Assembly: GCA_037355855.1 (NCBI GenBank)
Contig: CM074763.1
Coordinates: 5,704,001 to 5,768,000, forward strand
Length of the DNA stretch: 64,000 nucleotides
Direction of reading: 5' to 3'
Source of the DNA: Pseudo-nitzschia pungens
Lineage: Eukaryota > Bacillariophyta > Bacillariophyceae > Bacillariales > Bacillariaceae
Under the pieces are notes generated by a model. It was not told the DNA's origin. It saw only the letters and a program-made list of their open reading frames with translations, and searched no databases. A program made the position numbers and the translations under genes. This document shows, one piece after another, positions 1-10,686 of this stretch (positions within the stretch are counted from its first letter, which is position 1; the number at the start of each line of letters is the position of its first letter).

Positions 1-1366
1 TGCATGGCATTGAAGGCATGGCACGGCATCAACAATTATCGCGTTTGACTGGTTGATTTGTATTATTATTCAAAGTAGTAGTATTTGCGAAGGCGCTACT
101 TGTACTACTAGTACAACTCAATCAAAATCAAAATCAAACAAAATCAAAATCAATCAAAACAAAACAAAAACCAAATCAAAAACCAAATCAAAATCAAAAT
201 CAATCGCGGACACCCGGCACACCCATCGTTCGACGATGCGGGCACTTTTTTACGGCATGGCTTGCTTGCTTGACCCGCTGTTCCGTTCGATCGCAACATC
301 CCGGAACGATGGGTTCCAATGCAGCGCAACACGGCAGCGCAACCCATAATGAATAATGAGTCGACTCGAGAGACGACGCAACACGACACGACACGACACG
401 ACACGACACGACTTGAGAGACGACGCAACAATCAACGGGACATGACATGACACACACCACGACGACTGACTGACTGACTCACTCACTCACTCACGACAAG
501 TGTCGGTGCTAGTGCTAGTGCTAGTGCTAGTGCTAATACTACTAGCAACATGGAACAACGAGCAAGAAATCAACAATCAACAATCAACAATCACCACATT
601 CACAGAAACCCATTGTCATTCCCCATCCAACAAGCATTGCTCACTGCTCACCTACTACAACTACAAATACAAATCCAAATCCAAATCCAAATCCAAATCC
701 AAATCCAATCCGCATCCCAACGAACCGGTCGTGGCGAGAATCCAAACGGGAATCCAAACGAGAACAAGAACAAGAACAAGAACGAGATCCAAACGCACGG
801 ATTCCGATGATGCTTTCGATGGCGGCACCGGTGGCTGGCTTCTCGTCGAACGAAGTGCTCGTCCGGGCCGGGATCTCCCGCCAACCCCGATAAGAGGAGG
901 CTTCCGGCGATGCCGATTTCGGTTTCGAATTCGATTTCGATTTCGAATTCGAATTCGAATTCGATTTCGATGCCCATTCCGATTCCGATTCCGATTCCGA
1001 TGCCCAACCGGACAATCGATTCTCCCATTTCTTCGGGTATTCGTTGTTACGGTAGCAGCATCCCATCGGCAATTCGATCGAGGAACACGCACTTGCGCAC
1101 GCATGCGGTGCTGCGGTACAACGGCACTGCGGTAAATTGCTGCGGACTGCGCTGCGTTTGTCGGACGCCGACTCTTGCCCGTTTTGGTTGGCTTGTGGGG
1201 GCGACTCTCGGGGCCTTGTCTCGCCCGGCTGGGCCTCTCTCTCTCTCTTTTCTCTTCTCTCTCTTTCCTTCGTTCGTTCCTTCGTTTCTTTGTTTGTTTG
1301 TTGGTTGGTTCGTTCGTCGCGACCCTACACGTACAACATGGTCATTCAACACGGCGGACGCAATAG

Positions 1367-1404
<38 letters not shown>

Positions 1405-4358
1405 TATACAACATCAACAACAACATCAACAATACAACATCAACAATACAACATCAACAATACAACATCAAAATCAACATCAACAAACCGACTACTCCCG
1501 CCCTCCCCTCGGTCGCGACGGGTTCCTCGGCGAGTAAGTTGCGCGTGAGGAATGGGAATGGAATGGGAAAGGAATGGAATGGAATGGGATCGAATGGAAT
1601 GGAATGGAATGGGATCGAAGCGACGCCATGGTTATTTCACCTTCCCAACAGAATGTGCACAGAAGATTCACCATTGCAGACGAGACGAGACGAGACGAGA
1701 CGAGACGAGACGAGACACATCGTTCGTAAGGTTACGTAATACAATGCATGGTTCATGAAAGGCATAATCCATACTACGTAGTACGTAGTAGTAAGGTTAT
1801 TCATTATGTTGTACGGTATGTTTAAAAAATACGAAATATTTAGTAAGATACGTGTAGAATAACATCAACAATGCATTATGCTACCGTAATACCGGTAAGA
1901 TTACTATTGAGAATAATAGATTGATAATAAATACCGTACGCTGTAAGAACCTTACAATACAATCAAAGCAGCACGGTGCTTGACATGCTCGGGATCATTT
2001 TCATTTTTTCGCATCTCCGGCAGTTTCTTGCTCTGTGGTGTCGATATTCAGAAGCAATCCGGCGAATGAAGGAACGAACGAACGAACGAACGAAGGAAGG
2101 AAGGAAGGAAGGAAGGAAGGAAGGAATCCATCATGAGTGAGTCCCCTGCATGCTCGCACCCATGCATCGGTCACGACGGCCGTACACCACTCAGCGTCAA
2201 TCGCTATCTCACCAACCGCTGCGGCAGTATTTTTATCGCTGTGTCGTGTCGGACGGGCCGGGATGGATGGATGTCCGCCATGGGGCAAAAGGCCCGGGCC
2301 GCAAAGGATCGTCCCGTCTCGGCCTCGACTCGACTCGACTCGACTCGACTCCCGCGGACTGACTCACTCACTCGACCCGGCTCTCCGCGCCCGGGTCCGA
2401 CCGACTCACTCACTCACTCACTCCTCGCGGGATCGCGCGACGCTCCCGCGACGGGTCGGATCCACCGCAACGATGGGGGGATGCGTCGACGGATCGATCC
2501 GACCGACCGACCGACCGACCGACCGCCGGGTCTCGGTCCGGTAACGTATTCCGCGCTGCTGCTGCTGGTGGTGGTGCGTCGCGGTCGGAGGAATTCGGGC
2601 TCCGTTGCTGCTGCCGCCGCTGCCGCCGCTGCCGGTTTCCCGGTGGCGGTGGTACTGGTGGTCGAGGAGAATCTCCGGCTTGTGGTGGCGGTGGCGGTGG
2701 CGGTGGCGGTGGCGGTGACGGTGGAGGAGGGAAGACACTTGGCGAGGCAGTGCGCTCGCCGAAAGAAAACAAGAGAAGCAACAGACAGCGTTTTCGTTGC
2801 CATTGGATGAGTAACGAGCGTGGAGGAGTGTATTCCGAGTATCACACACGGGTCGAAACATAGCAAACGCTCCCTTTGCTGTATTTGGATTTACTACATA
2901 CCAAGCAGTTTGCTTTGCGGCAGAGGCGAAATGACTCAACATGGCGCGAGTTTTGTTGGATTCGGATATGGATATGGATACGGATACGGATACGGATATG
3001 GATTGTTGCCGATGGATGCTGGCGGGCTCAAATTTCGCTCCTTCGAGACAATGGTTGTGCTGTGCCGAGTGAATCATGCCCGGAAGCGTGTCGATCATGT
3101 GGACGGTGCGATTGCTACTACACGTAGTACGAATACGAGTACCTGTGCCGCCCGCAAAGCAGTAGTAGTAGTAACCTTACTATCGGATGCTCTGAGAAAT
3201 TTCAACAAAAATTTGATGTTGGCGATTGTGTCGAATTGGGTGGACTGTCGGTGGTTGGTGGTGCTGCCGAAGATCACATTAGCGATGGAACGACTCCCCA
3301 AAAGATCCTGCTTTGGGACGGCACTGGCAAAGTACCGTACTAGAAGTAGTAGTACTACTATTTTTTGTTGCCATTCGCATTAGGTGGTGACGACGACGAG
3401 ATGACACTTCAAGATCTTCCCAACTACGGGCTTGACTTGGGTTGTCTTGGAATCCATTCTTGATTTTGCACTTCGTGGACGAGGTGCGCCCCAAACGCGC
3501 AAAAAAAGTGGGAGTCTGAGACAGAGATCACACCAGCCGGCGCGCTGAAGCGACCCGCAAAGCCAGAGCACACGCACAGAACACACAGAGGGACGGTAAG
3601 ATTTCAACTTAGTTATTCATCGGACTTATCGTATTAGCAAGAGGTACGTGTAAGGTTAAACCTTACCGTATGCTGAATGTTTATGCTGAATGCTATGCTA
3701 CAATCGCCCAGCACGGAATAGCCCCGGAGGAAAGATTTGTTCCAAGGTTATTATTACGTGTACGTGCACTTCGTATTACGTAGTATTTTATTATTATAAC
3801 CCTTTAACGGTCACGAAACCGCTGGCATGTATGCAGAAGCAGCTTGGGTTGCACATTTCTTCCGGTTCGGACGAACCAAGTAGTGCCCGTGCACCTTCCT
3901 TGCCAAAACTCAATCGTGCACATACGATTCCGCAACGATTTTGGCCACGGTTTCCCCGCTCTATCGAAAAAAAAACAAATGGATCTAGACAAAATTGAAC
4001 TGCCATCCCTACCTCTCGCCCAATGTATTATCGTCCAGTTCGGTTTCTTCCTATATTATGCATCGCCAACTTTTCGCGATACGGTGGTGAAAACTCATAT
4101 CATGTTCATCGTTCCTTGCCTTCAACAATCAAGAAGAATTAAAATAATAGTGCAAGAATAGGGACAGGATTGTTGGTTTCCCGTTTCTGCGTCGAACAAA
4201 TCACTCACACCCAATCAATCAAATAGATCACTGTTAGACCAGTATTCCATCAGTCTTTCGTCGTCCAATCAATCAAACCGATCAATCGCAACAAAAGGAG
4301 TTCTCAAGAGTCCGTGGTTTGGACTCTCACCCCGGCTCGTCTCAAAGTAGCAAACAAC
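1..4358. repeat. Gene-free microsatellite island
   Basis: No credible gene. The open frames here are low-complexity, overlap on both strands and mostly lack ATG starts. The stretch is a patchwork of short tandem repeats: AAATCA/AAATCC hexamers (120-205, 660-712), ACACG pentamers (375-412), TGAC/TCAC (462-496), GCTAGT hexamers (507-538), ATTCGA-type hexamers (925-1000), pyrimidine and GTTC/CTTC runs (1228-1312), AACATC/AAC runs (1360-1490), GGAATG (1550-1616), GACGA (1678-1713), GAAC then GGAA tetramers (2066-2125), CGACT (2325-2350), ACCG (2500-2523), GGCGGT (2688-2717) and GGATAC (2965-3002). From 3.1 to 4.3 kb it becomes unique AT-rich spacer with GTAAGGTT and TAGTAGTAC words. Confidence 0.75.
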
Positions 4359-7016
4359 ATGGCGGGCACCGAACAAGAGTCGGGAGGGACGGGGAAGACC
4401 CAAAACGTTTCCTTTTCCGAAGGCACCCTGATTTCGGACGACGACGATATTTACGACGACACGGACGCCGATACAAATGAGAACGGGAGCATCATCAGCC
4501 ACTACCCCACCGGAATGTCCGCGGGTCTGTGCGGGGACATTGGCCTTCCCGACTTCTTGTGCCTCGAGGCCCTGGGCCTGGAGGAGGAGATGGATGGTGC
4601 CCACAACCGCCAAATGGCCATGCTCTACGGACGTCGCAACCGACGCTACCGGTACCATGAGACTTTGGAAGAAGACGACGATGAAGACGAGGAGGACGCG
4701 GACGCAGAGGAGGACGATTCCCAGCTGAAGGCGCAGATGCAGATGCAAGAACAACAGCAAGAACAACAGCAACCAAAGGAAGAGGAAGAAACAGTAATGT
4801 CCGAACCTAACGAGTCATCTCTGGGGGTGGCAGCAGTCGCAAGCGCTGAGGAAATGTCTATTTTCTCGGCTCAACCGATGACCGCATCCGCGATGAGTGA
4901 AGATCGGAGCGAAAATATCCAAAACAGCGGCGGCGGTGGCAATGGCAATGGCAGTGGCATTCAGAGACAGGCGGCTGCGGAACGATCGACTGCTGCCAAA
5001 AGCGGTCCGGGAAGGAGATCATCGGACAACAAAGCATCGAGAAGAAAACAGAAACGAAAACCCCGCCTACTGGAACGATTGCGTGCCGACGCCCAGCCGG
5101 AGAAAAAGAGTAGTTCCAAAAGCAGATCCAAACATCTATCGGACGATAAAGCACTCGATGTCTCTTCCGAAATGAAATCGCGCGAGAGCTCGACCAGGGG
5201 CATGGACACCCTTTCAAAGACGGAATTGGATCATCAGAACCAGAACAAAGAGACACACTATCCCGAAACCATGGAGAACAGAGTCATTCGTGAGACTAGC
5301 GACACAAAGATTGGTGGAAAGGTCGACAACGACAACAAGACGACTGTGCAGAAAAACAAGATCGACGAAACGTTCCTAGAGAACATCTATGGCGACATTC
5401 TGAATGATCTGGATCCTAACGACGACACCAGCCAAACAGCCATTGATAATGATAACACTGGGACGAAAAAGATCAATTGCGATAGCACGACCCCCGCCGC
5501 CGTATTTGACGGAATCGACACGCCGAACACCATCCTTCGCGAGATACTTCTCACCGAAAGGGCGGCGATAAAACACGAGGACGAATACGAGATGCGCAAA
5601 GGGGTTGACAACGAGGCCAAAGAAGAGAGAACGACAAAAAGCTTCCAGACCACCAGCCAGATTCATTCCAGGGGCCAAGCCGTAGTCAACGATGTGGTCG
5701 ATACCGAGACCAGCGATAAGTCAGACAGCGAGACCAACACCAAGGCACAAATCAAGATTCTTCATGTCGTCGAGAATAAGGCGAACAAAAAAAACGATAG
5801 CGAGCTTATCGATGCGGTCGAGGAAAAAGTAAAAAAAAACAATGTTGGGACGATCGAGAGCAGCAGCAGGAACAGCAACAACAACAATGCCACCGACAAG
5901 ACGATTGAATACACAACTGATAAAAAGCCCGAAAACAAGACCGAAAGTAAAGCCAGGAACAGGATTGACAACAAGGCCAAAACCAAGACCAAACGCAAAG
6001 TTAGCAACGAGGCTGTGGCTAAAGCCGAAAACAAGGTTGGCGTTAAGATCGACAACAAAGCCAACGACAAGATCGATACCCAAACCGACAACAGGGAGAA
6101 CAATGAACTCAGCAACAAGAGTGGTAACGAGATATGCGACGAGAATCAGGGCGAGAGCCATCCATCAATTCCACTTGTGCTGTCTGGAAGCAGTTTTGGG
6201 GGAGTTTTTCACCAACGTGACAAAAGTGAATGGTCCACCAACTCTGTTGACACCGAAGTCCAGAGCAACGTTTCTCCAAGGCACAAAATACAACAAAATC
6301 AAGAGGACGAGAACAAGAAGATCAGTGTCATTGCAATCGACGAGGAACGAAGAAAAACTCAAAAACCAAGAACGAAACGCTTTTTTGGGATTTGGAAAAA
6401 GTCATTCAAGAACACCAAGAGTAAGAGTAGCAAGAGTCAGTCAAGAACGAAAGCGAAGAAAACCACGGGACCGACCCTCTCGTCATCATCGACGGACAAA
6501 ACGGAACGAACCCAACTATCTGATAAAGATAAAGACGAAGACAGCAATTCGAACGCGGATCCCCTTGTGGTGTTGAAGAAAAACCCGAATCCCGAAACCC
6601 AGGATCGAGCGGAACTAAACAAGATGTTACTCGACGCGAGACAGCAGGTTCGCCGAATCAAAAAAGGAAAGAGTCCCACTGGCACTGCTAAGAACCAGTC
6701 AAATACAAACATAAATGCGAATGATCCTCCCGGTCACGCCACAGACGGCAGAAGCAACGAGGCTTCAAACGATTCTCGTGGCGGGGAAGAGCTGCACGTG
6801 ATGCTACTTAGACAACACAAGGCAAAGATTGATCGATGGAGAGAGCAACAGCAGGCATCGTTGCAGGCAGCATCACAGGCAAAAACAAGGAAAGCAGCGA
6901 AGCCTTTGCCTGCTAACAAGAACGAAGGGGTTGAAACCATTCTCAGAAGTGGTCCCTCCCAAATTGACGTACTCACAATGCCCGTCAAGTCGACATCAGG
7001 GGCCGAGTCACGTTAA
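4359..7016 (+). CDS. Long disordered Asp/Glu/Lys/Asn-rich protein, unknown function
   Basis: A protein of 885 aa that I do not recognise. The ATG at 4359 (CAACATGGCG, A at -3 and G at +4) is preferred to the open frame that continues upstream to 4314 without an ATG. From the N-terminus: an acidic patch (about residues 28-45), a second acidic run (about 108-125), a Gln/Glu stretch (about 128-146), Lys/Arg/Ser-rich blocks, then a long degenerate region (about 480-610) built of short units such as NKAKTKTKRK and DNKANDKI. Near residue 672 is a basic aromatic patch, RFFGIWKKSFKNTK. The C-terminus (about 805-850) has a likely amphipathic helix, LLRQHKAKIDRWREQQQ. There is no signal peptide or membrane segment. 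It converges with the next gene across a 75-bp tandem repeat. The uninterrupted 2.7 kb frame and non-random composition support a real gene. The N/K repeats look like an in-frame expansion. Nucleus or cytoskeleton are possible locations, but nothing proves either. Confidence 0.75.
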   Translation: MAGTEQESGGTGKTQNVSFSEGTLISDDDDIYDDTDADTNENGSIISHYPTGMSAGLCGDIGLPDFLCLEALGLEEEMDGAHNRQMAMLYGRRNRRYRYHETLEEDDDEDEEDADAEEDDSQLKAQMQMQEQQQEQQQPKEEEETVMSEPNESSLGVAAVASAEEMSIFSAQPMTASAMSEDRSENIQNSGGGGNGNGSGIQRQAAAERSTAAKSGPGRRSSDNKASRRKQKRKPRLLERLRADAQPEKKSSSKSRSKHLSDDKALDVSSEMKSRESSTRGMDTLSKTELDHQNQNKETHYPETMENRVIRETSDTKIGGKVDNDNKTTVQKNKIDETFLENIYGDILNDLDPNDDTSQTAIDNDNTGTKKINCDSTTPAAVFDGIDTPNTILREILLTERAAIKHEDEYEMRKGVDNEAKEERTTKSFQTTSQIHSRGQAVVNDVVDTETSDKSDSETNTKAQIKILHVVENKANKKNDSELIDAVEEKVKKNNVGTIESSSRNSNNNNATDKTIEYTTDKKPENKTESKARNRIDNKAKTKTKRKVSNEAVAKAENKVGVKIDNKANDKIDTQTDNRENNELSNKSGNEICDENQGESHPSIPLVLSGSSFGGVFHQRDKSEWSTNSVDTEVQSNVSPRHKIQQNQEDENKKISVIAIDEERRKTQKPRTKRFFGIWKKSFKNTKSKSSKSQSRTKAKKTTGPTLSSSSTDKTERTQLSDKDKDEDSNSNADPLVVLKKNPNPETQDRAELNKMLLDARQQVRRIKKGKSPTGTAKNQSNTNINANDPPGHATDGRSNEASNDSRGGEELHVMLLRQHKAKIDRWREQQQASLQAASQAKTRKAAKPLPANKNEGVETILRSGPSQIDVLTMPVKSTSGAESR

Positions 7017-7539
7017 TTCTATGCATGTATGTATGTTAGACTTCGATTTTCGTGTCCACGCAGTATGCATACTAAAGTACAATGCAAAGCTGGGTCTTGC
7101 AGATGTACGTAAGACTTCCAGCCTCGTGTCCACGCAGTCCACATACGGAAGCACAACGCAAAAATGGGCCTTGCCAAAATATGTTAGACTTCGAGCCTAG
7201 TATCAAGGAAGTACGAATACTATGGCACAACACAAAGCTGAGCTTTGCCAATGTATGTTTGACTTCCAGCCTCGCGTCCACGCAGCACGCATACTGCAGC
7301 ACAGTGTAAAGCTGGGCCTTGCTCATGCATGTTAGACTGCGAGCCTCGTGTCCTCGCAGTACGCATAATAGAGCACAACGTAAGGCTCGGCCTTGCGTTA
7401 TTTTGTTACCAACAGTAAATAATTCTAGATTGCAGCAACTCATGAGTCGAAATTTCAAATAGCGTGCAAATTCATGACAGTTTACAATTTAAAGTGCAAG
7501 AAATCATATAAAAACAGTAGCGGCCTCCGCCACGGGGCA
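7017..7539. repeat. Five-copy ~75-bp tandem repeat between convergent genes
   Basis: Five diverged copies begin near 7022, 7100, 7176, 7248 and 7322 and end near 7398. Each begins with a form of ATGTATGTTAGACTTC, has GTGTCCACGCAGTACGCATA in the middle and ends near AAGCTGGGCCTTGC. The array starts 6 bases after the upstream stop codon, so it probably lies in its 3' UTR. A minus-strand frame is open through most of the array, which fits a period divisible by three. The remaining ~140 bp is plain AT-rich spacer. Confidence 0.85.
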
Positions 7540-10500
7540 TCACTCCCTGATGACGCCGTCCGACACGTTGTACGTTGTGTACTGGTCGCGCGTCGACTCG
7601 AGAGTGTCGTCATCTCTCACCCAAGAATGTGAACTGTAAGAGGATGCCAGTGAATCGTCGTCGTCGTATGTTCCCAAAAATCCGTGGATCGCCATGTCAC
7701 GAAGATCATCGAGGAACGATATATCTTGGGTTACAGTCAACTCGAGGTGATCGTGTTCGGAATCGGGAAGCCCTTCGATGAAAGTATTGGTACCAATCGA
7801 ATCGATGTCGTTGATAGTCGTCGAATCCGCTACACTGTGGAAGTCGTGTTCCGGAAAGTGTTCGACAATGTGGGTGACAATGTTCGACTCAGAGGTTCTT
7901 GCGGATCTGAGTTCATTCTGACTCTGATTAGGAGTCTTGCGTTTCCAGAATTTTTTGGCCTTGGAGAAAGCAACGGCGTTATTTGCTCGGTTTTTTCGTT
8001 TGCTGAGAGGATGTTGACGAACTCGAGGTTTCCGCTTGTCAGTAAAAGACGGATTCCGGTCTTCCATGGCAGAGCCCATCCATATCGCTTCGATTGAAGC
8101 ATCGCCAAATTCGCTAGTCAATTCTGTACTCACACTAACATCACAAGGAAAGTCCTTCGATTTTGTTCTCCTCGTCGTTTTGTTCTTAATCGATGACAAT
8201 GATTTGCGGATATTTTTGGAAAGAGTGTTCTGGGCCACACCGTCTCCCTTCAGCCGGAGTTGACGCGCCGGTTTTTTAGCCGTTTCTTCTTTCGTAGTGT
8301 TTTCCTCCTTCACTTCGGGGGACAGGTCGGGCTTCGGTGTTGGTGAATCCACTGAGGGAGCATCGCGAACATCGCCCTCCGCGTCTCTTTGCTCCTCGTC
8401 ACCGATGCAATTGTCCTCCTCCTTTCGTTCATCTTCAGTGAACGAATCCAACTGGTCTTCGTTCATAATCCATTCGTCATGACTGTCTCTCTCCTTAGGT
8501 TGACAGCAGGCATTATCTTTCGTGCTCGGAGTATAAGACGACATTGTTTCCTCCCCTTCCTGCTTCTCGTTATCATCTTCAGACTTGGGAAGTTCCTCAT
8601 CTATCTTATCGTTTGAACTATCCTTGTTATAACCTCCGATGCCCCAAGCCCACTGCTGGAAACCCATCACGGCCGTGGAAGAATAATCTCTCGTGTTAAC
8701 AGTGTTGGAAGCTTTATCAGTTGTCCCTTCACCATCTCCTTGCTTTTGCTCCTCGTCGATATCAGAATACTCAAGCGGATTGGTATCGCCATCGAAATCC
8801 AACAAGGGCGCGTGTTGGGCAGTACTGACATCGGCAACGGTGTCAAATTCTTCCTTGTCCTCGCTTTTTGGTGTTGGAGTTGTTTGACTGACGACGGTGA
8901 TGGTCGTCTGGATTGGTGCATCATTTACTATGGTAGAATTTTCCCTAGAAGACGATTTGCGACGTTTCGGGAGTCCTGAAATCACCAGAATCCCTCTGGA
9001 TCTTGATCTTCGTTGCTTCGAGATGGAGGAAGGCGATGATTTTTGAGTCTTCCTCATTCCCAGAGCTGAACGCAATCGCCATATTCGGAGAATGGTAATC
9101 CCTCTTTGGGAAATAATTGATTTGGATCTGGCGTCTTCAAGCGTAAAATCCGATTGGTCCTGAGTTGCTGCTCGACTGAAGAGTCTGATCTCGTTAGTCG
9201 GGATGCTGGCTTCGTCTCGCTTTGTCGTAGACACTGATTTTTCTGTATCATCTTCACGTTTCTCGTGTTCTTCCTCTTTCTCTTCCTGAGCTACGACATA
9301 GTTCTCCTTCCAATAAGGTTCGTTAGACACTTGTGCTTCATGCAATTCCTTGGCGTCTGCCGTTGACTCTGGTTTCAAGACGCTCGAGGGGGATTCAGAA
9401 GAAACCGCTCTACTCTCTGAAGAAGAGGAAATGGAAGTCCTATGGATCCCATCGACTTTTTTCCATGGAGCCATCTTCCACTTTTTGCGTTTCACACTGG
9501 ATTCGTCGAGGATCATTTCTAATCCAACTCTAACGTCCTCCTCCTCCTCCTCCTCGATTAGGTCTTGAGCTTCCTTGTTAGATTCCTCTCTTGCAGTGGT
9601 CTCCTTATCTTCACCTTCGTAGAAATCTTCATCAGTTGTACTCGTTTCCATCGTGCAACAGCCATCTTCTGGTTCCATTCCTTCACTCATTGTATCGTGT
9701 CCGGTACTCCCTTCGGCACAACTATCTTGGTTCCATGTTTGATTGAACAATACAGATGACCAAAACAAGTCTAACGAATCTTCAGACTTTTCCGTGTAGG
9801 ACTTTTCTGTGTTCGACTTCTCTCCGCCTTCATTGAGAGCATCGTTGTCCTCCTCTTTTGCGCTAAGAGTTTTGTTCGTGCTTTCTTGAGGTATAGCTTG
9901 CGACGGTGATGAAGGTGTCGCAACGGTCGACCTCTGAGTACTTTCCAGATGCGGAAAGAGAAAGATCGTGTCGGCGCTATCGTACGAAGCGGCAACCGTC
10001 AGATCCTTCCCATCTTGATCTTGGTCTTGATCCTTCAAGAGAAGTTTTTGTTCCTCGTCTTCGGTCTTGATTTCTTTCTTTCGTTTCATGCTGATTGACC
10101 TGAGTAGTTTTTTGCCTGGAATTATTTTCAATGTTTTCTTCCAGGCAGTCTTTCCTTTCTTGTCAGGGGAAAGAGCTTCATTCTCATTCTCGTTATCGTT
10201 ATCGTCTCCATCATGTTCTGCTCCTTCTGATTTTCCTGGACTTGCTTCGAGTTCCTTGGAATTAATGTTTGTGCCTTCGGCTAGAATCAGGTGATCACAG
10301 AGAAACAAATCAACCATTACGTCACCTAGATTTGCGTTGTTGCACGATTGCACAATGGTTTTGAATGTCACACTGACAGGTTGGGATCCACAGGCATAGA
10401 AAGTATCAACACAGCAGTTTACGGTGTTCCCGATAGGGTTTCCTGGATCAACCAACTGATCTTCTTCATCGGGGTTTGTCTTGGTCTCTTCCTTGGGGCT

Positions 10501-10686
10501 GTTTCCAAGAACCGTCATGTTGGAGCTTTTGTTGCTGCTGAGTCTTGTAAGAGCCGGAAAGAATTCGTAGTTGCTTTCGCTGATCTTCCGTTTGTGACTT
10601 GCTGGAGACACTGAACTCGATGGACGTGCACGGCGTCTAGAAGAGGACTTCCCACCGCTGTTCGTTCGAACAAGGGCTTTCGCCAT
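7540..10686 (-). CDS. Long disordered acidic/basic mosaic protein, unknown function
   Basis: An intronless protein of 1048 aa, unrecognised. The start is a good ATG (CCAACATGGCG on the coding strand). The N-terminus is basic and Ser-rich. Residues 81-135 form the only compact-looking segment, with five cysteines (91, 92, 99, 115, 130) in GNTVNCCVDTFYACG and following. A basic Trp-containing patch, TAWKKTLKIIPGKKLLRSI, follows at about 180-198. Similar Trp/Lys patches recur (KRKKWKMAPWKK, KKFWKRKTPN), separated by Glu/Asp-rich stretches including EEEEED. The last ~105 residues are acidic and Ser/Thr-rich (DISFLDDLRDMAIHGFLG) and look less repetitive. There is no signal peptide or TM helix. Alternating acidic linkers and Trp/Lys patches suggest a scaffold that binds a charged surface (membrane, nucleic acid or filament), which is pure inference. 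It diverges from the gene at 13050, with 2.4 kb between the starts. Confidence 0.75.
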   Translation of the reverse strand: MAKALVRTNSGGKSSSRRRARPSSSVSPASHKRKISESNYEFFPALTRLSSNKSSNMTVLGNSPKEETKTNPDEEDQLVDPGNPIGNTVNCCVDTFYACGSQPVSVTFKTIVQSCNNANLGDVMVDLFLCDHLILAEGTNINSKELEASPGKSEGAEHDGDDNDNENENEALSPDKKGKTAWKKTLKIIPGKKLLRSISMKRKKEIKTEDEEQKLLLKDQDQDQDGKDLTVAASYDSADTIFLFPHLESTQRSTVATPSSPSQAIPQESTNKTLSAKEEDNDALNEGGEKSNTEKSYTEKSEDSLDLFWSSVLFNQTWNQDSCAEGSTGHDTMSEGMEPEDGCCTMETSTTDEDFYEGEDKETTAREESNKEAQDLIEEEEEEDVRVGLEMILDESSVKRKKWKMAPWKKVDGIHRTSISSSSESRAVSSESPSSVLKPESTADAKELHEAQVSNEPYWKENYVVAQEEKEEEHEKREDDTEKSVSTTKRDEASIPTNEIRLFSRAATQDQSDFTLEDARSKSIISQRGITILRIWRLRSALGMRKTQKSSPSSISKQRRSRSRGILVISGLPKRRKSSSRENSTIVNDAPIQTTITVVSQTTPTPKSEDKEEFDTVADVSTAQHAPLLDFDGDTNPLEYSDIDEEQKQGDGEGTTDKASNTVNTRDYSSTAVMGFQQWAWGIGGYNKDSSNDKIDEELPKSEDDNEKQEGEETMSSYTPSTKDNACCQPKERDSHDEWIMNEDQLDSFTEDERKEEDNCIGDEEQRDAEGDVRDAPSVDSPTPKPDLSPEVKEENTTKEETAKKPARQLRLKGDGVAQNTLSKNIRKSLSSIKNKTTRRTKSKDFPCDVSVSTELTSEFGDASIEAIWMGSAMEDRNPSFTDKRKPRVRQHPLSKRKNRANNAVAFSKAKKFWKRKTPNQSQNELRSARTSESNIVTHIVEHFPEHDFHSVADSTTINDIDSIGTNTFIEGLPDSEHDHLELTVTQDISFLDDLRDMAIHGFLGTYDDDDSLASSYSSHSWVRDDDTLESTRDQYTTYNVSDGVIRE

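Noticed and set aside
53..3607. About 25 overlapping open frames on both strands
   Set aside because: Repeat-derived peptides (SKSKSK, RFRFRI, NNINNN), mutual overlap, no domains, mostly non-ATG starts.
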